Notes: generated by a model from the sequence alone, not told the origin. A DNA stretch of 64,000 bases from Flavobacteriaceae bacterium (GCA_947463515.1 CANHRI010000001.1:58470-122469); one strand, 5' to 3'; numbered from the stretch's first letter, positions 44,918-54,140 are shown. Numbers and translations are program-made.

Positions 44918-45967
44918 TTATAAGATCAACATCGCGTCGCCATAGGAATAAAAACGATAGCGTTCTTTCACGGCTTCTTCGTAGGCTTTTTTCATTAAGT
45001 CATGTCCACAAAATGCTGAAATCATCATTAACAAGGTTGATTTTGGCGTGTGGAAATTGGTCACCATACAATTGGCAATACTAAAATCATAGGGTGGGAA
45101 GATGAATTTGTTGGTCCAACCATCATAAGGATTTAGCGTACGGTTGGATGAAACCGAACTTTCAATGGCGCGCATAGAAGTGGTTCCAATGCAACACACG
45201 CGGCGTTTATTTTCGATGGCTTTGTTGACGGTATCACATGCCTCTTGAGAAATGCGTAATTCTTCAGAGTCCATTTTATGTTTGGATAAATCCTCTACTT
45301 CTACGGGATTGAAGGTTCCTAATCCCACGTGAAGGGTGACTTCAGCGAAGTTGATACCTTTGATTTCAAGACGTTTCAACAAATGTTTTGAAAAGTGCAA
45401 TCCAGCAGTGGGTGCAGCCACGGCGCCTTCTTCTTTGGCGTAGATGGTTTGGTAACGTTCGGCGTCCTCTTCGGTAACTTCACGGTTGATATATTTAGGA
45501 ATCGGCGTTTCCCCTAATTCCTTCAATTTATAACGGAATTCTTCGTAGGAACCGTCGTATAAGAAACGAAGGGTACGTCCACGAGAAGTTGTGTTATCAA
45601 TTACTTCTGCCACTAATGAATCGTCATCGCCGAAATACAATTTATTACCGATACGGATTTTACGGGCAGGATCGACTAAAACATCCCATAGGCGTTGTTC
45701 CGCATTTAATTCTCGCAACAAGAAAACTTCGATACGAGCTCCTGTTTTCTCTTTGTTTCCATACATACGCGCTGGAAACACTTTGGTATTGTTTAAAATC
45801 ATCACATCGCCATCATCAAAATAGTCGATAATGTCTTTAAACAATTTATGTTCGATTTGCCCAGTGCTGCGGTGAACCACCATTAAGCGCGACTCATCGC
45901 GGTTTTCAGCAGGAAATTCGGCCAATAACTCTGGAGGTAAATGGAAATTAAAATGGGATAGTTTCAT
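44918..45967 (-). CDS. queA: tRNA preQ1(34) S-adenosylmethionine ribosyltransferase-isomerase
   Basis: 349 residues: [75 protein letters not shown] and [19 protein letters not shown] are the QueA blocks. It transfers the ribose of SAM to preQ1 in tRNA anticodons (queuosine pathway), one of several SAM-linked genes in this window. Upstream TATATTTG box. Confidence 0.96.
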   Translation of the reverse strand: MKLSHFNFHLPPELLAEFPAENRDESRLMVVHRSTGQIEHKLFKDIIDYFDDGDVMILNNTKVFPARMYGNKEKTGARIEVFLLRELNAEQRLWDVLVDPARKIRIGNKLYFGDDDSLVAEVIDNTTSRGRTLRFLYDGSYEEFRYKLKELGETPIPKYINREVTEEDAERYQTIYAKEEGAVAAPTAGLHFSKHLLKRLEIKGINFAEVTLHVGLGTFNPVEVEDLSKHKMDSEELRISQEACDTVNKAIENKRRVCCIGTTSMRAIESSVSSNRTLNPYDGWTNKFIFPPYDFSIANCMVTNFHTPKSTLLMMISAFCGHDLMKKAYEEAVKERYRFYSYGDAMLIL

Positions 45968-46016
45968 CTTTTTATAGCCTTTAAATTACATTGTTTTGCC
46001 TCACGACAAACGAGTG

Positions 46017-46024
46017 CAAATATA
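46017..46024 (-). promoter_or_regulatory. -7 box (TATATTTG) for queA
   Basis: Exact TAnnTTTG on the minus strand, 49 bp before the queA ATG, between queA and the stop of aroA. Confidence 0.5.
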
Positions 46025-46053
46025 CTATCCGCAAAAGGGGGTTGTCAAGTAAA

Positions 46054-47325
46054 TTACGATTTATTTTCCGACATTTCCCCTGAAATCCCTGCCTGCGCGA
46101 GATCACTCCAAAAAGTGGGATACGATTTTGACACCACTTCGGCATTTTCAATGCGTAGTGGCACACAAAGTGCTAATGGAGCAAAAGCCATGGCCATTCG
46201 GTGGTCTTGATAGGTCGCTATGGCCACATTGGGAATTAGGTGGGTTGACGATTCAAGATGTAATGTATCGGCGGTGGTTTGGATTTGTCCCCCTAGTTTT
46301 GAAATCTCTTGCTGCAGGGCTACTAACCGATCGGTTTCTTTAATTTTAAGCGTATGTAATCCGGTCAAAGTACATGAAATCCCGAGTCCGAAACAAGTCA
46401 CAGCAATGGTTTGTGCGATATCGGGAGCTCCAATTAAATGGGCTTCAAAATGGGAGGTTGTGGGAGGTGATACTTTGGTGATACGAAGGCGAAAATCGGG
46501 TAAAAATGTGGTGGTTACTCCTAATCTTTCGTACAAGGAAACCAAAACTTGATCGCCTTGTAAACTATTGGGCTGGTAGCTCGACAACGTAACTTCGGCA
46601 CCCACTTCCGATAAAGCGATTATACTATACCAATACGAGGCCGAAGACCAATCACTTTCCACGATAATCGACATCGAAGCACTTTCTTTTGGTAGAGAGA
46701 TCATAGGGAATACCCGAATCTGATTCCCTTCAAACGAACATATGACACCGATTTGTCGTAATAATGCCAGGGTCATTTGAATATACGGAATTGACGTGAT
46801 TTCACCTTCCAACGTTAGTTCAATACCCTTTTCCAAACTGGGAGCAATGAGTAGAAGGGCTGAAATGTATTGGCTGCTGACATGGGCGGGCAAACTAACT
46901 TTGTATAGTGATAGCTTTTTCCCTTTTATTCTCAAGGGCGGAAAACCGTCTTGTTCCGCATAGGTTATGTCGGCGCCCAATTGCCGAAGGGCTTCCACTA
47001 GAATTTGAATCGGGCGTTCTTTCATTCGCGACGAACCCGTAAGCAGGACTTCTTTGCCTTCTTGAATGGCAAAAAATGCGGTGAGAAATCGCATGGCCGT
47101 CCCCGCATGATGCACATCAATCAAAAGTTCATGCTGATTTTCGACCCGTAGTTTCTGAAGAGCCTGCATCATGACGTCCGAATCATCGGAGTTGGAGGTG
47201 TTTTCCAAATGTATGAACGGATATAGCGCTTGGAGCAAAAGAAGTCGGTTGGTTTCTGACTTAGAACCGGTTATGGCAATTTCTTTTCCAGTGATAAATT
47301 TAGAATGCAGTAAGTGGTTAGTCAT
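46054..47325 (-). CDS. aroA: 3-phosphoshikimate 1-carboxyvinyltransferase (EPSP synthase)
   Basis: 423 residues from ATG 47325 (MTNHLLHSKFITGKEIAITG); the TTG at 47349 used by the track has no family support. GSKSETNRLLLLQALYPF, AGTAMRFLTAFFA, SSRMKERPIQILVEALRQLGA, KETDRLVALQQEISKLGG and DHRMAMAFAPLAL match EPSP synthase. The phosphoshikimate and PEP residues (K, R, DE/KETDR) are present. Sixth step of the shikimate pathway, feeding the Phe/Tyr operon at 50-54 kb. Confidence 0.94.
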   Translation of the reverse strand: MTNHLLHSKFITGKEIAITGSKSETNRLLLLQALYPFIHLENTSNSDDSDVMMQALQKLRVENQHELLIDVHHAGTAMRFLTAFFAIQEGKEVLLTGSSRMKERPIQILVEALRQLGADITYAEQDGFPPLRIKGKKLSLYKVSLPAHVSSQYISALLLIAPSLEKGIELTLEGEITSIPYIQMTLALLRQIGVICSFEGNQIRVFPMISLPKESASMSIIVESDWSSASYWYSIIALSEVGAEVTLSSYQPNSLQGDQVLVSLYERLGVTTTFLPDFRLRITKVSPPTTSHFEAHLIGAPDIAQTIAVTCFGLGISCTLTGLHTLKIKETDRLVALQQEISKLGGQIQTTADTLHLESSTHLIPNVAIATYQDHRMAMAFAPLALCVPLRIENAEVVSKSYPTFWSDLAQAGISGEMSENKS

Positions 47326-47371
47326 GTAGCGAGTCAAATTTGAGTCCAACGCAAGGAGTCATGCGTACGAG

Positions 47372-47399
47372 TTATGAATTATGAGTTATGAATTATGAG
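47372..47399. repeat. 7-bp tandem repeat (TTATGAR x4)
   Basis: TTATGAA, TTATGAG, TTATGAA, TTATGAG directly upstream of aroA. Confidence 0.93.
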
Positions 47400-47432
47400 T
47401 TGAAAGTACCTAACTCTCCTCAAGGCCACGAG

Positions 47433-47509
47433 ACTAGTCACTAGTTACTAGTTACTAATTACTAATTACTAATTACTAGTCACTAATCACCAGTCACTAA
47501 TCACTAATC
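47433..47509. repeat. 7-bp tandem repeat (ACTARTY x11)
   Basis: Eleven in-phase units: ACTAGTC, ACTAGTT twice, ACTAATT three times, ACTAGTC, ACTAATC, ACCAGTC, ACTAATC twice. Longest array of the window. Between aroA and the MazG gene. Confidence 0.96.
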
Positions 47510-47511
47510 AC

Positions 47512-47527
47512 CCCCGAAATTTCGGGG
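47512..47527. repeat. 16-bp perfect palindrome CCCCGAAATTTCGGGG
   Basis: Directly abuts the ACTARTY array. Similar but imperfect versions (CCCGAAGTTTCGG near 48560 and CCCCGAAGTATCGG near 58709) stand next to the other ACTARTY arrays, so the palindrome and the heptamers form a composite. Confidence 0.85.
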
Positions 47528-47560
47528 CTAGTCACTAACCACCCCAATCGTGGCAAGTCC

Positions 47561-47887
47561 CTACTTCAGCTTCTCGTTATTGTGATGGCGATCGTGGTCA
47601 CGTTTTGTTTTCAAGTCCATTTTTTTATCAAATGCGGCTTGCAAATCGACCCCTGTTTGATTGGCCAAACAGAGCACGACAAATACGACATCGGCAAGTT
47701 CTTCGCCGAGATCTTTATTTTTGTCACTTTCTTTCTCCGATTGTTCGCCATAGCGGCGTGCAATGATACGAGCTACTTCTCCGACTTCTTCGGTGAGTTG
47801 CGCCATATTCGTGAGTTCGTTAAAATAGCGAACCCCATGATTTTTTATCCAATGATCGACGTCGAGTTGGGCGTTTTTTAGGTTCAT
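47561..47887 (-). CDS. MazG-like nucleotide pyrophosphohydrolase
   Basis: 108 residues from ATG 47887 (MNLKNAQLDVDHWIKNHG). The all-alpha NTP pyrophosphatase motif is clear: QLTEEVGEVARIIARRYG (EExxE) and KDLGEELADVVFVVLCLA (ExxD). Such single-domain proteins hydrolyse (d)NTPs to monophosphates and may clean the nucleotide pool. Lies between heptamer arrays and dtd. Confidence 0.9.
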   Translation of the reverse strand: MNLKNAQLDVDHWIKNHGVRYFNELTNMAQLTEEVGEVARIIARRYGEQSEKESDKNKDLGEELADVVFVVLCLANQTGVDLQAAFDKKMDLKTKRDHDRHHNNEKLK

Positions 47888-47984
47888 GATTATCATTGAA
47901 ATTTAACAGTTACTAATTACGTAATTTAATATTTTTTTTTATTCTAGCATACCAATGAAATTTGAAAATTCATTAATATTAAAA

Positions 47985-48437
47985 CTACTCTTTAATACGA
48001 GTATCGATAAAAATAGTCACCGGACCGTCATTGAGTAAGGCAACTTTCATATCGGCACCAAAAATCCCTGTGCCCACTTTTTTCCCCAATTCCCGTTCCA
48101 TCGCCAACACAAAGGCTTCGTATAAAGGAATCGCTTGTTCGGGTCGGGCGGCCTTAATGTACGAAGGGCGATTGCCTTTTTTGGTCATGGCATGTAAGGT
48201 AAACTGACTCACCACTATACAATCCCCTTGGCAATCTTTCACTGATAGATTCATCCCCCCCTGCTCGTCGCCAAAGATGCGAAGGTTAGCAATTTTGGAC
48301 GCCAACCATTGCACATCGTCCATACCATCGGCTTCTTCTACACCCAACAAGATCAACAAACCCGTTTGAATTTCAGACACTATTTTTCCATCAACGGTAA
48401 CCGAAGCTTGTGTGACTCTTTGAAGAACTGCACGCAT
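47985..48437 (-). CDS. dtd: D-aminoacyl-tRNA deacylase
   Basis: 150 residues. [39 protein letters not shown] and [12 protein letters not shown] are DTD signatures, including the GP cis-dipeptide of the Gly-cisPro motif and the SQFT active-site segment. It removes D-amino acids (and Gly from tRNA-Ala) from mischarged tRNA. Heptamer repeats flank its start. Confidence 0.96.
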   Translation of the reverse strand: MRAVLQRVTQASVTVDGKIVSEIQTGLLILLGVEEADGMDDVQWLASKIANLRIFGDEQGGMNLSVKDCQGDCIVVSQFTLHAMTKKGNRPSYIKAARPEQAIPLYEAFVLAMERELGKKVGTGIFGADMKVALLNDGPVTIFIDTRIKE

Positions 48438-48443
48438 AGGTAA

Positions 48444-48492
48444 GAATTATGAGTTATGAATTATGAATTTTGAGATTTGAATTTTGAGATTT
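48444..48492. repeat. 7-bp tandem repeat (GARTTNT, 7 units)
   Basis: GAATTAT, GAGTTAT, GAATTAT, GAATTTT, GAGATTT, GAATTTT, GAGATTT. Degenerating from the TTATGAR family toward GARTTTT-like units. Confidence 0.85.
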
Positions 48493-48573
48493 GAAATTGA
48501 TATTGAATTTTGAACTAGCCTCCCAGCCGCCGAAGAAATTCCACCAATCACGATTCAGTCCCGAAGTTTCGGA

Positions 48574-48601
48574 GCTAGTCACCAGTCACTAGTCACTGGT
48601 C
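48574..48601. repeat. 7-bp tandem repeat (RCTAGTC, 4 units)
   Basis: GCTAGTC, ACCAGTC, ACTAGTC, ACTGGTC, preceded by CCCGAAGTTTCGG. The repeat runs up to the rsgA stop codon, which begins 2 bp after it. Confidence 0.85.
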
Positions 48602-48602
48602 A

Positions 48603-49565
48603 CTACAAACTCTTTCGTTCTTCAGCATACTGGTCTCCACGGTACTGTTCGTCATCTCCGGCTAAAATTTGTAAATAGCTACGGTAGCGCGACCACGCAA
48701 TGGTATCGGCTTCTAATGCTTTTTTCACAGCGCAATGAGGCTCTTCTTTATGTAAGCAATTGTTGAACTTGCACGATTCTTTTAAGGCAAAAAACTCTGG
48801 AAAGTAATCACTTACCTCTTCAGGCGCCATGTCTACCACGCCAAAACCACGAATACCCGGAGTATCAATAATTTTTGTCCCGAACGACAAATCAAACATC
48901 TCGGCAAATGTTGTCGTATGTTGCCCCTGCTGATGGGAATCCGAAATCGAAGCAGTACGTAAATCCAACCCCGGTTCCAACGCATTGACCAAAGTCGACT
49001 TCCCTACTCCAGAATGTCCCGAAAACATACATACTTTATCCACCATTAAAGCTTTTAGTTCCTCAAGACCTTTGGCTTCCAAGGCCGAAACACGTAAGCA
49101 ACGGTAGCCAATCTGACTGTAAACATACTGCAAATACAGTTGCTCATCCAATGCTGCATCGTCATAAGTATCTATTTTATTGAACACGAGAACCGCTTCA
49201 ATACCATAAGCCTCAGCAGTTACTAAAAAACGATCAATAAAACTGGTCGTTGTTGTAGGATTATTGATGGTTATCAGCAAAAAAACAACATCTACATTAG
49301 CCGCAATAATATGTACTTGTTTGGACAAGTTGACCGATTTGCGGATAATATAATTTTTTCGGTCGTGAATGGTGTGAATTTGTCCAATGGTTTCATCAGT
49401 GGACTGGTCTAGATCAAAATCAACGCGGTCGCCTACAGCAATCGGATTGGTACTTTTGATGCCTTGGATGCGAAATTTTCCTTTTATCCGACAATCATAG
49501 AGCTCTCCCGTATCCGTTTTTACCGTGTAGTAACTTCCCGTCGATTTGTAAACCCATCCTGTCAT
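48603..49565 (-). CDS. rsgA: Ribosome small subunit-dependent GTPase A
   Basis: 320 residues from ATG 49565 (MTGWVYKSTGSYYTV); the track's TTG at 49592 lies in the terminator of the upstream gene. OB-fold start, circularly permuted GTPase (NKIDTYDD, GHSGVGKSTLVN, DTPGIRGFG) and zinc-binding C-terminus (CKFNNCLHKEEPHCAVKKA). It helps 30S subunit maturation. The -7 box TATTTTTG ends 4 bp before this ATG, so the mRNA may be leaderless or nearly so. Confidence 0.95.
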   Translation of the reverse strand: MTGWVYKSTGSYYTVKTDTGELYDCRIKGKFRIQGIKSTNPIAVGDRVDFDLDQSTDETIGQIHTIHDRKNYIIRKSVNLSKQVHIIAANVDVVFLLITINNPTTTTSFIDRFLVTAEAYGIEAVLVFNKIDTYDDAALDEQLYLQYVYSQIGYRCLRVSALEAKGLEELKALMVDKVCMFSGHSGVGKSTLVNALEPGLDLRTASISDSHQQGQHTTTFAEMFDLSFGTKIIDTPGIRGFGVVDMAPEEVSDYFPEFFALKESCKFNNCLHKEEPHCAVKKALEADTIAWSRYRSYLQILAGDDEQYRGDQYAEERKSL

Positions 49566-49569
49566 GCTA

Positions 49570-49577
49570 CAAAAATA
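49570..49577 (-). promoter_or_regulatory. -7 box (TATTTTTG) for rsgA
   Basis: Exact TAnnTTTG on the minus strand. It stands between the upstream terminator and the rsgA ATG, with only 4 bp to the start codon. Confidence 0.5.
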
Positions 49578-49581
49578 AAAC

Positions 49582-49604
49582 AAAAAAGGCACCGAAGTGC
49601 CTTT
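49582..49604 (-). terminator. Terminator of the secreted-protein gene upstream of rsgA
   Basis: On the minus strand AAAGGCAC-TTCG-GTGCCTTTTTT: a UUCG tetraloop hairpin and T run. Confidence 0.9.
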
Positions 49605-49626
49605 AGTATTTTGAAATAATGCGGAA

Positions 49627-50145
49627 TTAGTATTTGTAAGCTACTCCTTTTTTGATGACCTGTGAGCCTCCCAATTGGTTGGAATTAGCCCCTACAGTCG
49701 CTTTATCAGCAGTTAATAAAATAAAAGGACATCCTAACTTAGCCGCTTCCATTTTTAATTTTTTCTCTGCTTTTTTATCTCCTGTGTTTCCGGTTTGGAA
49801 GTTGATCAAACCTGTTTTTCCACGTACTTCTTCTCCTTTTTTCAAACCTGAGATGTACGCTTTGTCTTCTAAGATGACCACTTTCTCCCAATCGTCCTCA
49901 CCGTTCACCACGATTTTCTCTGTAACTTCTTCTACACGACCCGATTTTCCGTAAACGATTTTTTCAATAGCATACTTACTTACTGTGTTTTCTGCATCCT
50001 CGCCATCATACTTGAATACGATGGTGTACTCTTCTAATTTAACTACTTTTCCGGTAATCACTTCACCGTTGTGCTTGTAAATTTTGTCTGCCTGTGCTGA
50101 TACGATGGAAGTGATCAGGGCAAATAGTAAAACTAATTTTTTCAT
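49627..50145 (-). CDS. Secreted protein of unknown function
   Basis: 172 residues from ATG 50145 (MKKLVLLFALITSIVSAQADK, a signal peptide); the track start at 50175 adds a tail lacking support. The mature part has a beta-rich N-terminal region (KIYKHNGEVITGKVVKLEEYTIVFKY), a Lys/Glu-rich middle and SKYAIEKIVYGKSGRVEEVTEKI. No family recognised. It lies 40 bp downstream of the DAHP synthase gene and ends in a UUCG terminator, so it may be the last gene of that operon or independent. Confidence 0.75.
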   Translation of the reverse strand: MKKLVLLFALITSIVSAQADKIYKHNGEVITGKVVKLEEYTIVFKYDGEDAENTVSKYAIEKIVYGKSGRVEEVTEKIVVNGEDDWEKVVILEDKAYISGLKKGEEVRGKTGLINFQTGNTGDKKAEKKLKMEAAKLGCPFILLTADKATVGANSNQLGGSQVIKKGVAYKY

Positions 50146-50185
50146 GATAAATAATTTAGAGGTTATCGAACGCAATATTAAGAAA

Positions 50186-51271
50186 TTATTCTGATTTAAA
50201 CACTTTTTCTTGATGCGCTATACTTTCTTGGTGAATGGCTTTAAAGAACTGAACGATAAACTCTTCGCTCAAGCCTCTCTGCGACCCCTCTTTGACCATG
50301 CGTTCCAAGATTTCATTCCAACGTTTATTTTGTAAAACCGCTACATTCTTCGCCTTTTTCAATGCCCCGATATCTTCAGCCACTTTCATTCGTTGCCCAA
50401 TGACATCCAACAATTTAGCGTCGTAATCGTCGATTTTGACCCGAAGCTTGGTTAGTTGTTGTAAATAGTCGCTATCCGCATCATCCTCTTTACGAATGAC
50501 CAAATCAAAAATAATCTGCTTCAAACGCTTGGGGGTCACTTGCTGCGCCGCATCACTCCACGCATTATCGGGATCGCAATGGGTTTCGATAATCATCCCA
50601 TCATAGTTAAAATCCAAGGCTTGTTGGGTCACTTGAAAAATCATATCGCGCTTACCCGTGATGTGTGACGGGTCGATAATCATGGGAATATCAGGAAACT
50701 TACTCTGAAAATCGATCGCAATTTGCCACTCCGGGTTGTTGCGGTATTTGGTTTTTTCATAGGTTGAAAAACCACGATGGATCACGCCTAATTTCTTGAT
50801 TCCCGCATGGTATAAGCGTTCGACTCCACCAATCCACAAGGCTAAATCAGGATTTACGGGATTTTTGACCAAAACAATCTTCTCTGTATTTTGTAAGGCA
50901 TCGGCAATTTCTTGAACTGCAAAGGGGTTTACCGTTGTGCGTGCTCCAATCCACAACACATCAATATCGTGTGCTAAGGCTAATTTCACATGCGCTGCCG
51001 TAGCCACTTCTACCGCCATCAACAACCCGGTTTCAGCTTTGGCTTTTTGCAACCATTTTAATCCAATTTCGCCCACGCCTTCAAATCCGCCCGGACGGGT
51101 GCGGGGTTTCCAAATACCCGCGCGAAAAATCGACACTTTGGAATCTTGCAATTCACGGGCAATTTGCATCACCTGATTTTCGGTTTCGGCACTACACGGG
51201 CCCGCAATCACCAACGGATGGGGCAAATGAAAATCATCCAACCAAGTGCGCATTTCTTTTTTATTTTCCAT
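50186..51271 (-). CDS. Bifunctional DAHP synthase / chorismate mutase (type II)
   Basis: 361 residues. N-terminal 3-deoxy-7-phosphoheptulonate synthase (residues about 10-255: PLVIAGPCSAETENQV, GIWKPRTRPGGFEGVG, DIDVLWIGARTTVNPFAVQE, IIDPSHITGKR, METHCDPDNA-like IIETHCDPDNAWSDA) and C-terminal chorismate mutase helices (LRVKIDDYDAKLLDVIGQRMKVAEDIGALKK). Commits carbon to aromatic amino acids and makes prephenate. Last gene of the Phe/Tyr operon, 5 bp after tyrA. Confidence 0.95.
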   Translation of the reverse strand: MENKKEMRTWLDDFHLPHPLVIAGPCSAETENQVMQIARELQDSKVSIFRAGIWKPRTRPGGFEGVGEIGLKWLQKAKAETGLLMAVEVATAAHVKLALAHDIDVLWIGARTTVNPFAVQEIADALQNTEKIVLVKNPVNPDLALWIGGVERLYHAGIKKLGVIHRGFSTYEKTKYRNNPEWQIAIDFQSKFPDIPMIIDPSHITGKRDMIFQVTQQALDFNYDGMIIETHCDPDNAWSDAAQQVTPKRLKQIIFDLVIRKEDDADSDYLQQLTKLRVKIDDYDAKLLDVIGQRMKVAEDIGALKKAKNVAVLQNKRWNEILERMVKEGSQRGLSEEFIVQFFKAIHQESIAHQEKVFKSE

Positions 51272-51276
51272 AGGGC

Positions 51277-52128
51277 TTATTTTTTGATTCCGTTTAATAT
51301 TTCTTTGATACGATTCGTATGCTGCATTTCTTGATATAGAGCGTCATACTGTTCGGTTTCCAATAATTCCCGAAATCGGGACAAATTTCGGATATATTCT
51401 TGTAAAGTGGCTAAAACATTTGCTTTGTTTTGGTTAAAAATAGGCGTCCACATATCGGGCGAACTCTTCGCTAGGCGTACCGTACTTTCAAAACCGCTGC
51501 CTGCCATGTCAAAAATATCCCGCTCATCTTGCTCTTTTTCGATAACCGTTTTTCCCAACATAAACGAACTGATATGCGACAAATGGGAAACGTAAGCAAT
51601 ATGCCTATCGTGGGCCTTGGGATCCATGTACCGAATACGCATCCCTAATTTCCGAAACAACGCCATCGCGCGTTCTTGCAACCCAAAGGCGGTTTTTTCA
51701 ACTTCACAAATGATATTTGTTTTGCCTTCAAATAACCCTTGTAAAGCAGCCTTTGGCCCCGAAAATTCTGTCCCTGCAATGGGATGGGTCGCCAAAAAAT
51801 TACGGCGATTGGGATGGTATTGCACGGCCTCGCACAGGGGTTGCTTGGTCGAACCCACATCCATGACTAAGGTCGTTTCACTGACGAGATTCAAGACTTG
51901 AGGCACAACAGTCAGCGCTTTATCTACCGGCACCGAAACAATCACCATATCCATTTGGGGAATTTCCTCCCATTGTCCTTCTCGGTTCACAAGGCCAAGT
52001 TCAATCGCTTGTTGTACATGACCCGCATGGGCATCCAATCCAATGATTTCTGCCTGATCCCAAATCAAACGGATATCACGAGCGAGCGAACCGCCTATCA
52101 AACCAATTCCGATAACTGCTATTTTCAT
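51277..52128 (-). CDS. tyrA: Prephenate dehydrogenase
   Basis: 283 residues. IAVIGIGLIGGSLARDIRL (NAD fold), FLATHPIAGTEFSGPKA and YVSHLSHISSFMLGKTV match TyrA. Converts prephenate to 4-hydroxyphenylpyruvate. The gene overlaps the aminotransferase stop by ATGA. No ACT domain is present. Confidence 0.94.
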   Translation of the reverse strand: MKIAVIGIGLIGGSLARDIRLIWDQAEIIGLDAHAGHVQQAIELGLVNREGQWEEIPQMDMVIVSVPVDKALTVVPQVLNLVSETTLVMDVGSTKQPLCEAVQYHPNRRNFLATHPIAGTEFSGPKAALQGLFEGKTNIICEVEKTAFGLQERAMALFRKLGMRIRYMDPKAHDRHIAYVSHLSHISSFMLGKTVIEKEQDERDIFDMAGSGFESTVRLAKSSPDMWTPIFNQNKANVLATLQEYIRNLSRFRELLETEQYDALYQEMQHTNRIKEILNGIKK

Positions 52129-53273
52129 TTTGTAAATCGTTGTATTACTTCCTTAATTTTTTCTTCGGTGACACAGAGTGAAAACCGAATATACCCTTTT
52201 CCGTTGCTGCCAAAAATGATGCCTGGGGTGATAAATACATGGTAGTGGTACAACCATTCATCAATCAAACTTTCGGCGTCACTCCCTTCGGGCAACTTCG
52301 CCCAAACGAAGAGTCCGACCCCCTTTCTATCGTACGTACACCCCAACAAATCGGCCAGTTGCCAAATCAGTTCCCGACGTTTGCTGTAAACGTTAAACTG
52401 TGCGTCAAACCAATCAGTACCCAGTGCCAAAGCAGCTACAGCGCCTTTTTGAATTCCTAAAAACATCCCGCTGTCCATATTGCTTTTAACTTTTAACACG
52501 GCATCGAGAAATTCGGGTTTCCCTACCACCATGCCAACCCGCCACCCCGCCATATTGAAGGTTTTGCTGAGTGAGTTGAGTTCGATTGCCACCTCAACCG
52601 CCCCTTCACAATTGAAAATTGAAATCGGGTTGTGGTGCAACACAAAACTGTAGGGGTTGTCATTGATTAAAAGTAGTTGATGTTTGCGAGCGAAATCGAC
52701 CCATTGTTGCAATAGCTTCAAACTTCCCGGCGAACCCGTAGGCATGTGTGGATAGCCGATAAAAATCATTTTTACCTTAGACAAATCCAAAGCTTCCAAA
52801 GCGGCAAAGTCGGGCAACCAATCCTGCTCCGGCTGAAGGTCGTAATACATCGCCTCAGTCTGAACTAGTTCGGTCACTGAAGCATAGGTAGGATAGCCCG
52901 GATTGGGCAACAACACTTGATCGCCTGGATTGAGAAACGCCATAGCGATGTGCAAAATTCCTTCTTTGGAACCCATTAACGGCAAAAAATCTATAGAGGC
53001 ATCGGGTGCCAATTTAAACTGGGTTTCGTAAAATTGGCGCATACCGGCGCGGAGTTCGGGAATTCCTTGATAACTCTGATATTCGTTCGCTTTGGGTAAA
53101 GCGAGTGCCTCGACTAAGGCTTGTTGCACAGAAGGGTGCGGCGGCAAATCGGGACTCCCAATACCCATATTTATCACAGGATGTCCTTGGGCGACGAGGG
53201 CTTGGACTTCTTTCAATTTGCGAGAGAAGTAATATTCCTGCACGGATTGTAAGCGATTGGCTGGGGCAATCAT
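52125..53273 (-). CDS. PLP-dependent aminotransferase (fold type I)
   Basis: 382 residues. GHPVINMGIGSPDLPPHPSVQQAL, MIFIGYPHMPTGSPGSLKLL and the PLP lysine in ELNSLSKTFNMAGWRVGMVVG. It sits between pheA and tyrA with ATGA overlaps on both sides, so the likely reaction is transamination of phenylpyruvate/4-hydroxyphenylpyruvate (or prephenate) to the amino acid. Confidence 0.92.
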   Translation of the reverse strand: MIAPANRLQSVQEYYFSRKLKEVQALVAQGHPVINMGIGSPDLPPHPSVQQALVEALALPKANEYQSYQGIPELRAGMRQFYETQFKLAPDASIDFLPLMGSKEGILHIAMAFLNPGDQVLLPNPGYPTYASVTELVQTEAMYYDLQPEQDWLPDFAALEALDLSKVKMIFIGYPHMPTGSPGSLKLLQQWVDFARKHQLLLINDNPYSFVLHHNPISIFNCEGAVEVAIELNSLSKTFNMAGWRVGMVVGKPEFLDAVLKVKSNMDSGMFLGIQKGAVAALALGTDWFDAQFNVYSKRRELIWQLADLLGCTYDRKGVGLFVWAKLPEGSDAESLIDEWLYHYHVFITPGIIFGSNGKGYIRFSLCVTEEKIKEVIQRFTK

Positions 53274-54094
53274 ACTAATGTATTTTGGTAAATTCCTAAT
53301 AATTTAAATGAGGAAGCCATCAAGGTGAGTAACGCAGCGGCCTTTTCAAAATCGGCACAGTCTTCAAACGTCACATCGACAAAAAAGGCATAGGTAAACG
53401 GCGATTCGATTTTGGGTAGCGATTGAATTTTGGTAAGGTTCAAACGGCAATCGCTCATTACGTTGAGCACGGCGGCCAAACTCCCGCGTTGGTGGTGGAG
53501 TTCAAACTTCACCGACGCTTTATTGATGGTATTCGAAGGCACATTGGCTTGACGCGACACGATAGCAAAACGCGTGAGGTTGTTGTTCACGGTTTGAATC
53601 TCAGGCGCAATGATTTCGAGGGAAAACAATTCAGCCGCCACCACACTTCCTATCGCGGCGATACCCTGCAATTGTTGTGCTTGTATGCGGCGTGCCGTTT
53701 CGGCAGTATCTTTATCTTCAACGAGTTTGAGGTGGGGATGTTGTTTTAAAAACTCCATGCATTGGAGCAAGGCCATGGGATGGGAATGGACTTCTTGTAG
53801 GGAAGCCAACGACTGCCCCGGCAGTGCCATCAGATTTTGTTGGATTTCCAAATACTGTTCCCCGACGATATGAAAATCATTGCGATCAATAAGGGCGTAA
53901 TTGGGTAATAATGCACCCGCAATAGAGTTTTCCAAGGCCATGACGGCTTGGGTGGCGTGACCCTGCAGTAAACTATCGGCGACGGCTTCAAACGACAGGC
54001 ATTCTACCAATTCAAAGGCATCTTGAAAATACGCAAGAGCAACTTGATGGTGGAACGAACCTTGAATTCCTTGGATGGCAATTTGTGGTTTCAT
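53270..54094 (-). CDS. pheA: Prephenate dehydratase
   Basis: 274 residues from ATG 54094 (MKPQIAIQGIQGSFHHQVAL); the TTG at 54100 is next to the attenuator T run. Catalytic domain with VMALENSIAGALLPNYALI and NNLTRFAIVS (TRF motif), then an ACT regulatory domain (KFELHHQRGSLAAVLNVMSDCRLNLTKIQSLPK) for Phe feedback. Makes phenylpyruvate. First gene of a four-gene operon, behind a terminator that lies only a few bases upstream (see regulatory entry). Confidence 0.93.
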   Translation of the reverse strand: MKPQIAIQGIQGSFHHQVALAYFQDAFELVECLSFEAVADSLLQGHATQAVMALENSIAGALLPNYALIDRNDFHIVGEQYLEIQQNLMALPGQSLASLQEVHSHPMALLQCMEFLKQHPHLKLVEDKDTAETARRIQAQQLQGIAAIGSVVAAELFSLEIIAPEIQTVNNNLTRFAIVSRQANVPSNTINKASVKFELHHQRGSLAAVLNVMSDCRLNLTKIQSLPKIESPFTYAFFVDVTFEDCADFEKAAALLTLMASSFKLLGIYQNTLV

Positions 54095-54098
54095 AGGC

Positions 54099-54129
54099 AA
54101 AAAAAAATCCCGATGGGAATCGGGATTTT
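54099..54129 (-). terminator. Intrinsic terminator immediately 5' of pheA (attenuator)
   Basis: On the minus strand AATCCCGAT-TCCC-ATCGGGATT followed by a T9 run, ending 4 bp before the pheA ATG. A 9-bp stem with T run placed between leader and gene is the typical position for an attenuator. Confidence 0.8.
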
Positions 54130-54140
54130 AGTATTGGTGC

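Noticed and set aside
47433-47509. Heptamer arrays as a CRISPR array
   Set aside because: Period is 7 bp with no spacers of 25-40 bp and no cas genes.
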